From JAFDZV01 sp966128725 (lineage in GTDB: Bacteria; Bacteroidota; Ignavibacteria; OLB7): DNA of 5,295 nucleotides. This document shows, piece after piece, positions 1 to 5,295 of the stretch. Location: NCBI GenBank assembly GCA_966128725.1, contig CBHYLN010000230.1, positions 1 to 5,295 on the forward strand, read 5' to 3'. Positions within the stretch are counted from its first letter, which is position 1. Each line of letters starts with the position of its first letter. The notes under the pieces are model-generated. The model made no database searches. It was given only the letters and a program-made list of their open reading frames with translations, and was not told the origin of the DNA. A program made the position numbers and the translations under genes.

Positions 1-213
1 TAATTTCTAATTTCTAATTCGCGCTTCGCCTCCCCGAGGCGCACATTTCACATCCACCATTTCTAATTTTGAATTTCTAATTTCTCATTCGCGCTTCGCA
101 CCCCCCGAGACGCACACTTCACACCCACCATTTCTAATTTTGAATTTCTAATTTCTAATTCGCGCTTCGCCTCCCCGAGGCGCACACTTCACACTCACCA
201 TTTCTAATTCCCG
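1..213. repeat. AT-rich tandem repeat, 70-71 bp period, with hairpin cores
   Basis: Three units can be aligned on their shared GCGCTTCGC core, at 21, 91 and 162, giving periods of 70 and 71 bp. Each unit has a GC-rich core, a CACxTTCACxxxCACCA stretch, then an AT-rich tail of repeated TTTCTAA / TAATTTC heptamers around a TTTTGAA. Units 1 and 2 differ by about six substitutions and one indel; unit 3 differs from unit 1 at three positions over 49 bp. Cores 1 (27-41) and 3 (168-182) form a perfect CGCCTC-CCC-GAGGCG hairpin; core 2 (97-113) has lost most of the pairing. A fourth, degenerate start (TAATTC followed by CCGCCTCG, 205-218) follows after only 49 bp. The array begins at the window edge, so it may extend further. 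It lies just downstream of the stop of the minus-strand outer-membrane protein gene and carries no convincing gene. Its function is unknown. Confidence 0.9.
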
Positions 214-225
214 CCTCGTAATTCT

Positions 226-1971
226 CTAGAACTGATTCACCAGCCCCACAAACACCTTGCCGGTGGCAAATGTGTCGTCTCGGCCAAGCGCGTACGAAAG
301 CCGTACAAGGCCAAGCGGCGTCTCGATCTGCGCCCCGACACCGTACCCGTACAGCCACGCACGGGCCGCTGCCGCGCCGCGCCGCGTGTCGGCAACCCGC
401 TCATAATAACCGCCATCGAAAAACACAGCCGCGTACGATTTATCCGACAGCAGCAGCCGGGCCTCGAGGCTTCCCCACGTCCGGCGCGATGCCCGCACGG
501 CGCCTTCGATGTAGCCGCGCACGGTTGCCTGTCCACCGAACCGGAACAGGTCGTTTTCCTCCAGCAGGTCGGCCCGCACCTCGCCGTAATGCACCGAACC
601 AGCGGCCACGAATCGCCCGAACGCGGGCACGTAGGTTTCCAGATCCAGCTCGATCCGCTGCCGCACATCGCTGGCGGGCACCGCGGAGTCACACGGCGCG
701 GGACCGTTTACGCTGCGCGCGCCCACGCTGTAGGTGGTACGGTACAACACGCCGCTTACCGGGCTGATGGTTGACGAGCGGGTATCGTAGCCGATGCCAG
801 CGGTGGTTTCAACGGTGGAGGATTTCAGCAGTTGGCGGTAACAGGGCTGCGCGGTATCAACCTGCGGAATGGTGGATTCCAGCGCCGCGCCGGCGCGCAC
901 GGTGAACGCATCGGTAAGACCGTAGGTAAGATCGGCCGTGAAGAAGCGCTGCACGTAGCTCAGAAGCGCGGTGGTGGTGGCCTCCTGCACCTGGCGGAAC
1001 CCAACGTCGAGATCCAGCGGCAACCCGAGGATGAAGGGCTCGCCGTAGCGAATCTCAAGCTGCGAGGCCGAGACCGTTTGCTTCTGCCAGCGCAGCGCGG
1101 CGCGGCGCCCACTGCCGAAGATGTTCCGGAACACGATGTTCACCAATCCGGTGAATGTGCCGCTGCCGGAGTCGGCCGCAACAGCCGGCTGATAGCCGAT
1201 CACGCCGTCGAACGTATTTGGGCTGCCTTCGGTCACCACAAGCAGCAGCCCGTATCGCACCGAATCCACACGGTACAACTGCGGCTCATCCACCGACCCG
1301 AAAAGATTCAACCGGACCAGCCGGGCGCGAACCTGGGCGGCAAGTTCGTCGGTAAAGAACGTGCCGGGCTTCACGGCCGCGGCGTCCAGTATCAGGCCGG
1401 TACGCGTGGCTGTGTTGCCTCGCACCTCGATCACCTGGATACGCACACGCTCGCCGGCATGCACCGCCACAATGGCGTTTACCAGCCGTGCCGAGTCGTT
1501 CACCTCGAGGCTGGTTACCTGCGCCGTGGCCAGCGGAAAGCCACGCGCGGAGTACGTCGCCAGCACGCGATCGATCTCGGCGGCAAGAGCATCGCGCGAA
1601 AACGCTTCGCCCGACAATCGATCGCCGAGTTCCACGTCAGAGGGGAGCGCCGCCCCGAGACTGTCGGCGACAAACGTGATGGCGCCGGCGGTATACCGCT
1701 CCCCTTCGGTAATCCTCACGTTACCGGAACCGTCGGCAACAACGCGCACGCCAAGGAATCCCTGAGCGCTGTAGGCAGCCGTGAGAAGTGTTTCAACCGA
1801 GTCCGATGGTGCGTTGCCGATAATCGCCGCGATGCGCTCCGGGGTAAAGAACACGGCGCCGGTTACGCCGCGTGCGCCAGGCCCCGAAGGTGCCGCAGGC
1901 TGCGCCAGCATCCGGGGGCCGCGAATGATTCCCGCGGCAACCAACAGCAGCATGATGGCTGCTCGCAACAT
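226..1971 (-). CDS. Omp85-family outer-membrane assembly protein (TamA/BamA-like)
   Basis: Predicted outer-membrane barrel protein of the Omp85 superfamily, which inserts or exports proteins at the outer membrane. From the ATG at 1971 it is 581 aa, close to E. coli TamA. The N-terminus has an Arg, a hydrophobic stretch (about 4-16) and a likely signal-peptidase site near residue 24. Periplasmic POTRA-like repeats follow at about 42-92 (short), 93-172 and 174-249, then a barrel at 250-581. Family hallmarks are visible: YDTR-x5-P-x2-G (395-407), the loop-6 VRGY motif (484-487), FFDGG (517-521), a G-x-G-x4-TPLG-x2-RLSY stretch near the end, and a terminal Phe, the usual beta-signal. Two lone cysteines, C377 and C427, sit in predicted neighbouring loops. 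A GTG at 1989 would add MCRPPA, leaving only 3 bp to the upstream gene; the ATG gives a cleaner signal peptide, and neither has a strong ribosome site. Three POTRAs favour TamA-like over BamA (normally five), but no TamB gene is adjacent, so subfamily is open. Confidence 0.9.
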   Translation of the reverse strand: MLRAAIMLLLVAAGIIRGPRMLAQPAAPSGPGARGVTGAVFFTPERIAAIIGNAPSDSVETLLTAAYSAQGFLGVRVVADGSGNVRITEGERYTAGAITFVADSLGAALPSDVELGDRLSGEAFSRDALAAEIDRVLATYSARGFPLATAQVTSLEVNDSARLVNAIVAVHAGERVRIQVIEVRGNTATRTGLILDAAAVKPGTFFTDELAAQVRARLVRLNLFGSVDEPQLYRVDSVRYGLLLVVTEGSPNTFDGVIGYQPAVAADSGSGTFTGLVNIVFRNIFGSGRRAALRWQKQTVSASQLEIRYGEPFILGLPLDLDVGFRQVQEATTTALLSYVQRFFTADLTYGLTDAFTVRAGAALESTIPQVDTAQPCYRQLLKSSTVETTAGIGYDTRSSTISPVSGVLYRTTYSVGARSVNGPAPCDSAVPASDVRQRIELDLETYVPAFGRFVAAGSVHYGEVRADLLEENDLFRFGGQATVRGYIEGAVRASRRTWGSLEARLLLSDKSYAAVFFDGGYYERVADTRRGAAAARAWLYGYGVGAQIETPLGLVRLSYALGRDDTFATGKVFVGLVNQF

Positions 1972-1992
1972 GGCGGGCGGGCGGCACACGGT

Positions 1993-2619
1993 TCAGGCTG
2001 CCTCGATGTGTTCCAGCAGCACCAGCCCAGCGCGCCCCTGCGAGGTTTCGGTGAGCATGGCGGAGAATTCGGTGAGCCGGTCGCTGCGAATGTTCATGGT
2101 GTAGCGCACGGCATCGTGAAACTCCTCCTCGAACTTCAGCGCGTATCGTTCCACCAGCGCACGCACGGCGCGCATGTCCTCGTAGGTGGTAAAGATGCGA
2201 ACGATGTCGGAGGGGAATTCCTCGATCACGGTGCACAGATCAAGCACGGCGGTGGCAGCCTCGCCGTAGGCGCGCACAAGCCCGCCAACGCCAAGTTTGG
2301 TGCCGCCAAAGTAGCGGGTAACAACAACAAGCGTGTTCACAAGCCCTCGCTGCTGCAACACGAACAGAATTGGCTTGCCGGCCGAGCCGGAGGGTTCCCC
2401 GTCGTCGGAGAACCGGTAGCTAAGCCCATCGGGCGCCAGGCGATACGCATAGCAGTTGTGCGTGGCGTCCCAGAACTCCTTCTGCAGGCTGGCCAGTTCG
2501 GCGGTGGCCTCATCCTTCGAGCGCACGGGAATCGCGGTGCCGATGAAGCGCGAGTTACGCACCTTCAGCTCGGCCCGAACGCGGGATGAAATTGTCATGA
2601 ACGAGCGGCCGGCCGGCAT
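1993..2619 (-). CDS. yigZ: YigZ/IMPACT-family (UPF0029) protein
   Basis: Cytoplasmic protein of the YigZ/IMPACT family, whose eukaryotic member regulates the GCN2 kinase; the bacterial role is poorly defined and ribosome or RNA association has been suggested. Numbering from the GTG at 2640, the N-terminal IMPACT domain shows the SRFIG start (30-34), HNCYAYRL (61-68), the signature SDDGEPSGSAGKP (78-90) and VVVTRYFGGTKLGVGGL (105-121). About 140-205 fits the usual C-terminal DUF1949 ferredoxin-like domain. Three starts are in frame: GTG 2640, ATG 2619 and ATG 2598. I chose 2619 (208 aa) because it leaves 22 residues before SRFIG, near E. coli YigZ, and an AAGGAA lies 12 nt upstream; the choice is not certain. 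It is divergent from bshA and is followed after about 21 bp by the outer-membrane protein gene, so the two are probably co-transcribed. Identity is firm; physiological function is not. Confidence 0.93.
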   Translation of the reverse strand: MPAGRSFMTISSRVRAELKVRNSRFIGTAIPVRSKDEATAELASLQKEFWDATHNCYAYRLAPDGLSYRFSDDGEPSGSAGKPILFVLQQRGLVNTLVVVTRYFGGTKLGVGGLVRAYGEAATAVLDLCTVIEEFPSDIVRIFTTYEDMRAVRALVERYALKFEEEFHDAVRYTMNIRSDRLTEFSAMLTETSQGRAGLVLLEHIEAA

Positions 2620-2649
2620 GGATTGCAACGTTTCCTTCACCCAATCTTG

Positions 2650-2657
2650 TATGTTTG
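2650..2657 (+). promoter_or_regulatory. Candidate Bacteroidota-type -7 box for bshA
   Basis: TATGTTTG matches the TAnnTTTG -7 consensus known from Bacteroidota. It ends 6 nt before the ATG at 2664, so transcription would start at or next to the start codon, giving a leaderless message. The -33 partner is imperfect: a TTG at 2623-2625 leaves a 24-nt spacer, slightly longer than usual. No Shine-Dalgarno sequence is present in the short gap. This is a single motif match in a 44-bp divergent region, so it is a hypothesis. Confidence 0.4.
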
Positions 2658-2663
2658 TCGGCT

Positions 2664-3794
2664 ATGAAGATAGGAATAACGTGTTTCCCTACATATGGCG
2701 GTAGCGGGGTTGTGGCAACGGAACTGGGGAAGGAACTGGCCGAACGCGGCCACGAGGTTCACTTCATCTCGTACGCTCTCCCCTTCCGTCTGGATGCCTA
2801 CCACGAAAACATCTTCTTCCACGAGGTTGAGCTTCCGGAGTATCCTCTGTTCGAGGACAGCCTGTATTCGCTATCGCTGACAAGCAAGATGGTGGATGTG
2901 GTGTTGTACGACGAGCTGGACATCCTGCACGTGCATTACGCGATCCCGCACGCCAGCAGCGCCTACAACGCCAAGCAGATCCTGAACGAGCAGGGGCGCG
3001 ATATCAAGATCATCACAACGCTGCATGGCACGGATATCACGCTGATCGGGCTGGACCCAACGCTGTTGCCGCTGGTACGGTTCTCGATCGACAAGTCCGA
3101 CGGCGTAACGGCCGTAAGCCGATTCCTGCGCGAGAAGACGCTGACAAACTTCGGGCTTCAACGTGATGTTGAGGTTATCCCGAACTTCGTGAACATCAAC
3201 CACTGGCGCAGGCAGGATGGCGAACGCCTGCGCGCGCAGTTCGCGCCCAACGGCGAAAAGGTGCTGGTGCATGTCAGCAACTTCCGCCCCGTGAAGCGTG
3301 TGCTGGATGTGGTGCGCACGTTTGCCCAGGTGCGCGAACGGGTGCCCTCGCGCCTGGTGATGGTGGGCGATGGCCCCGACCGCGCCGAGGCCGAGCGCCT
3401 GTGTCGTGAGCTGAACATCGTGCCCGATGTCCGGTTCCTTGGCAAGCAGGACGCGCTGCCGGAGATTTTCTCGGCCAGCGACCTGTTCCTGATGCCAAGC
3501 CAGTCCGAGAGTTTCGGGCTTTCGGCTCTGGAGGCGATGGCCTGCGGCCTTCCGGCGCTTACCAGTTCGGTGGGCGGCCTGCCTGAACTGAACCTGCACG
3601 GCACCACGGGTTATATCAGCGAGATCGGCGATGTGGAGCGCATGGCGCGTTACGCGATCGAGTTGCTTACCGAGCCGAAACGCTACGCCCGGTTCAGCAC
3701 CGCCGCGCGCGATCGCGCGCAGAAGCACTTCAGCGCCGAGGACGTGGTGCCGCAGTACGAACGTTACTACGAACGCATCCTCAACGGCGAATAA
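2664..3794 (+). CDS. bshA: N-acetyl-alpha-D-glucosaminyl L-malate synthase (bacillithiol biosynthesis)
   Basis: GT4-family retaining glycosyltransferase with a GT-B fold that joins GlcNAc from UDP-GlcNAc to L-malate, the first step to bacillithiol, a cytosolic low-molecular-weight thiol. The 376-aa protein has the length of known BshA proteins and follows B. subtilis BshA closely from memory: KIGITCFPTYGGSGVVATEL (2-21, with the glycine loop), YALPFRL (37-43), HVHYAIPHA (89-97), TTLHGTDIT (118-126), HVSNFRPVKR (203-212), GDGP (235-238), and the EX7E motif of E282 and E290 within SESFGLSALEAMACG. These BshA-specific blocks separate it from generic GT4 enzymes. A TTG at 2655 could add three residues, but it lies inside the candidate -7 box and the ATG at 2664 gives the usual MKIGIT start. 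It is divergent from yigZ with only 44 bp between the chosen starts. The bshB deacetylase and bshC ligase genes are not in this window. No truncation or missing key residue is seen. Confidence 0.95.
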   Translation: MKIGITCFPTYGGSGVVATELGKELAERGHEVHFISYALPFRLDAYHENIFFHEVELPEYPLFEDSLYSLSLTSKMVDVVLYDELDILHVHYAIPHASSAYNAKQILNEQGRDIKIITTLHGTDITLIGLDPTLLPLVRFSIDKSDGVTAVSRFLREKTLTNFGLQRDVEVIPNFVNINHWRRQDGERLRAQFAPNGEKVLVHVSNFRPVKRVLDVVRTFAQVRERVPSRLVMVGDGPDRAEAERLCRELNIVPDVRFLGKQDALPEIFSASDLFLMPSQSESFGLSALEAMACGLPALTSSVGGLPELNLHGTTGYISEIGDVERMARYAIELLTEPKRYARFSTAARDRAQKHFSAEDVVPQYERYYERILNGE

Positions 3795-3894
3795 CCCCCA
3801 TGGCACATCATCGCTGCGCAGGCCCCCAGGGGCTGCACGTTGCATGCGATGGTTGCGTGCCGTGTTCCTTCATGCCGATCCACGAACGTACCTC

Positions 3895-4713
3895 ATGACA
3901 GAGATTTCAACCGAGGCGCTGCTTGCCTCGGCAACCGAGGCCGCCTTGCGCGCCGGCGCATTGATCCACGAAGCAGTTGACGGCGATGTTGGCATCAGCT
4001 ACAAGCCGGAAGGGCGCAACAACCTGGTCACCGAGATGGACACGGCGTCCGAGCGGCTGATCCAGCAGTTCCTGAGCGACCGGCACCCGGAGGTAAAGTT
4101 CCTTGCTGAGGAATCCGGAGGCAACGAGGATCTGGAGCAGACCACGTGGGTCGTGGACCCGATCGACGGCACGGTGAACTACGCACACGGCATCCCGATC
4201 TACTGCGTATCGATCGCGGCGGTATCCAACAACGTGCCCGTTGTTGGCGTGATCTACAACCCCAACACCAGGGAGCTGTTCACCGCCACGCGTGGCGGCG
4301 GCGCGTTTGTCAACGGCCGCGCGATGCGGGTGAGCGGCAATGCGGACTTGAACCGCGCTGTGCTGGTGACCGGGTTCCCGTACGATGTGGAGGAGAACCC
4401 GTTTGGATGCATCGATGCGTTCGGGTCGTTCCTGAAGATGGGCATCCCCGTTCGCAGGCTTGGCTCGGCCGCGCTGGACCTGGCGTACCTGGCCGCCGGC
4501 CGGTTCGATGGCTACTGGGAGGTGTCGCTGAACGCATGGGACGTGGCGGCCGGTGCGCTGATGGTTACCGAGGCTGGCGGCACGGTTGGCAGCTACGCGC
4601 CCGATTCCGATCAGGGTGAGCTTGTAACCGACCGCCTGCTGGCAACAAACGGGCTGCTGCATCAGGCGATGTACGATCACCTGGCAAACGCCGCGGCCAA
4701 CCGCACAGCATAG
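3895..4713 (+). CDS. Inositol monophosphatase-family phosphatase (SuhB-like)
   Basis: Mg2+-dependent phosphomonoesterase of the IMPase superfamily, 272 aa and apparently full length. The family's metal and catalytic residues are all present: K37 and D49 in the KPEGRNNLVTEMD stretch, E72-E73 in AEES, motif A WVVDPIDGT (85-93) supplying D88, I90 and D91, and motif B NAWDVAAG (213-220) with D216, followed by EAGG (226-229). The enzyme is cytoplasmic; no signal peptide is visible. The ATG at 3895 begins where family members begin; the frame is open further upstream to 3631, but that part lies inside bshA in another frame and looks unlike any IMPase N-terminus. No Shine-Dalgarno sequence precedes the start. 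It follows bshA by 100 bp on the same strand and could share its transcript. Substrate cannot be decided from sequence: myo-inositol-1-phosphate (SuhB type) is the default, while histidinol-phosphate (HisN), fructose-1,6-bisphosphate or 3'-phosphoadenosine nucleotides (CysQ) are handled by relatives. Confidence 0.93.
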   Translation: MTEISTEALLASATEAALRAGALIHEAVDGDVGISYKPEGRNNLVTEMDTASERLIQQFLSDRHPEVKFLAEESGGNEDLEQTTWVVDPIDGTVNYAHGIPIYCVSIAAVSNNVPVVGVIYNPNTRELFTATRGGGAFVNGRAMRVSGNADLNRAVLVTGFPYDVEENPFGCIDAFGSFLKMGIPVRRLGSAALDLAYLAAGRFDGYWEVSLNAWDVAAGALMVTEAGGTVGSYAPDSDQGELVTDRLLATNGLLHQAMYDHLANAAANRTA

Positions 4714-4812
4714 CGGGACGTCACGATCCCGGTCTGCCGCTCCGCGGCCCGCCATCAACGGTACAGGTTGGGCCGATATCGCAACCGATAGGATACCGTA
4801 ACGCGTAAACGG

Positions 4813-4848
4813 CAACGCCCATCATCCGGTAGTGGATGGTGGGCGTTG
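4813..4848 (+). terminator. Strong hairpin between convergent genes, likely terminator
   Basis: The arms CAACGCCCATCATCC (4813-4827) and GGATGGTGGGCGTTG (4834-4848) form a 15-bp stem around a 6-nt loop. Read as plus-strand RNA every position pairs, with one U-G wobble; read as minus-strand RNA that position becomes an A-C mismatch. This favours termination of the phosphatase transcript, about 100 nt past its stop. The following ATATTTGAAT is only a weak U-tract. It also lies 26 bp beyond the stop of the convergent cysteine-rich gene, followed on that strand by CCGTTTACG, so it may act in both directions. Confidence 0.6.
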
Positions 4849-4873
4849 ATATTTGAATACCAGTCCCCCGCTG

Positions 4874-5295
4874 TTACGGGCAGCCGTCGTAGGCACACGG
4901 CACGCCGTGGATGTCGTACAACGGGCATCCGTTGGCATCGGTGGTGATGCACACGCGCGCGCAACAATCGGCCGTCACCTTGAAGTTGGTGCAGCGGGCG
5001 ATCGTGGGATCCAGCAGATCGAACGTTGTGCCATCGCAGCGTTCCACCAGGATGGACTGGCCGTCGAAGCACGGGATGCGCACCTTGACGCCCGGCCCGT
5101 ACGTGGTGCACTTGATCGGGCCGCCCTGCGAAACCGCCCAGCACAGCGTGAGCTTGCACAACAGGTCATCGTTGATCACAACGGTAACGTAATCACAGCG
5201 GCACTTCACGCCGTTCTGTGCGCTGGCAATGCCCGGTATCGCCAGCATGGAAACAACGGCCGTGGCGAAAAGCGCCAGCAACGCGCGGCGCGATT
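4874..5295 (-). CDS. Secreted cysteine-rich hypothetical protein, 5' end outside window
   Basis: I do not recognise this family. The frame is open to the window edge with no stop, reading SRRALLALFATAVV before the segment that could start at a TTG (5281). The RR just upstream of that TTG makes a natural signal-peptide n-region, so the true start probably lies beyond 5295 and the TTG is an internal Leu codon. A hydrophobic segment then leads to IASAQNG, a good signal-peptidase I site after ASA. The mature part is about 114 aa with 14 cysteines (about 12 percent), including CRC near its start, a CC pair and a final DGCP. The even number suits several disulfides in an oxidising compartment. No CXXCH haem motif, lipobox or membrane segment is seen, and the cysteine spacing is not the regular ferredoxin or metallothionein kind. 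It converges on the phosphatase gene and shares the hairpin at 4813-4848. Export is well supported; function is unknown. Confidence 0.8.
   Translation of the reverse strand, partial: SRRALLALFATAVVSMLAIPGIASAQNGVKCRCDYVTVVINDDLLCKLTLCWAVSQGGPIKCTTYGPGVKVRIPCFDGQSILVERCDGTTFDLLDPTIARCTNFKVTADCCARVCITTDANGCPLYDIHGVPCAYDGCP

Noticed and set aside
1..213. CRISPR array
   Set aside because: The units are near-identical along their whole length with no unique spacers, so this is a plain tandem repeat.
155..358. Small minus-strand open frame of 67 codons at the edge of the repeat
   Set aside because: It overlaps the end of the Omp85 gene in another frame and runs into the tandem repeat; the product has no recognisable features.
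832..2589. A 585-codon plus-strand open frame across the minus-strand genes
   Set aside because: It runs antisense through both the Omp85 and YigZ genes, which have clear family motifs. Its product is rich in His, Gly and Arg with no recognisable domain, as expected of a shadow frame in GC-rich DNA.
3818..3836. Hairpin in the bshA-phosphatase gap (GCAGGCCCC against GGGGCTGC)
   Set aside because: The stem needs a bulged G and has a tight loop, with no U-tract after it. Not enough to call a terminator or a riboswitch.
2871..3845. A 324-codon minus-strand open frame over bshA
   Set aside because: It is antisense to a gene with BshA-specific motifs throughout, and its product resembles no family I recognise.
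3631..3894. N-terminal extension of the phosphatase frame
   Set aside because: The extra 88 codons overlap the end of bshA in another frame, are rich in Arg, Ser and Pro and are unlike IMPase N-termini. The ATG at 3895 gives a full-length family member.
4714..4731. CGGGA / TCCCG inverted repeat right after the phosphatase stop
   Set aside because: Only 5 bp with an 8-nt loop and no U-tract; the 15-bp hairpin at 4813-4848 is a far better terminator.
3907..4815. A 302-codon minus-strand open frame over the phosphatase gene
   Set aside because: The plus strand encodes all IMPase metal-binding motifs; the antisense product looks like a shadow.
5279..5281. TTG as the start of the cysteine-rich protein
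   Set aside because: The frame stays open to the window edge and the codons just upstream encode SRRA, a typical signal-peptide n-region, so the start is more likely outside the window.

Overview
The window looks like a chromosomal stretch from a GC-rich, Gram-negative (diderm) bacterium. An Omp85-type outer-membrane barrel protein shows the outer membrane. A clear bacillithiol glycosyltransferase (BshA), the absence of convincing Shine-Dalgarno sequences before the starts that can be judged, and a TAnnTTTG-type -7 box just before bshA all fit the Bacteroidota/Chlorobiota (FCB) side of the tree, perhaps a GC-rich Chlorobi/Kapabacteria/Ignavibacteria-like lineage. That placement is inference; no rRNA or other marker is present.

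Layout. Positions 1-225 hold an AT-rich tandem repeat (period 70-71 bp, three recognisable units plus a collapsed remnant) built from TTTCTAA microrepeats and a GC-rich hairpin core. On the minus strand, reading leftwards from about 2619, are a YigZ/IMPACT-family protein (1993-2619) and, about 21 bp later, a TamA/BamA-like outer-membrane protein (226-1971); they probably form one operon that ends at the repeat. Divergently, on the plus strand, are bshA (2664-3794) and, 100 bp later, an inositol-monophosphatase-family phosphatase (3895-4713). The phosphatase converges on a minus-strand gene for a secreted, very cysteine-rich small protein (4874-5295) whose 5' end lies outside the window. A 15-bp-stem hairpin between the two convergent stops is probably a terminator.

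How the genes fit together. BshA makes GlcNAc-malate, the first intermediate of the low-molecular-weight thiol bacillithiol; bshB and bshC are not in the window. The Omp85 protein would insert or export proteins at the outer membrane. YigZ and the phosphatase are housekeeping-type proteins with no evident pathway link to their neighbours. No phage, transposon, CRISPR, tRNA or rRNA is seen. The less ordinary items are the 5' tandem repeat, the 14-cysteine secreted protein, a probable leaderless bshA start, and a pair of cysteines placed in neighbouring loops of the barrel protein.
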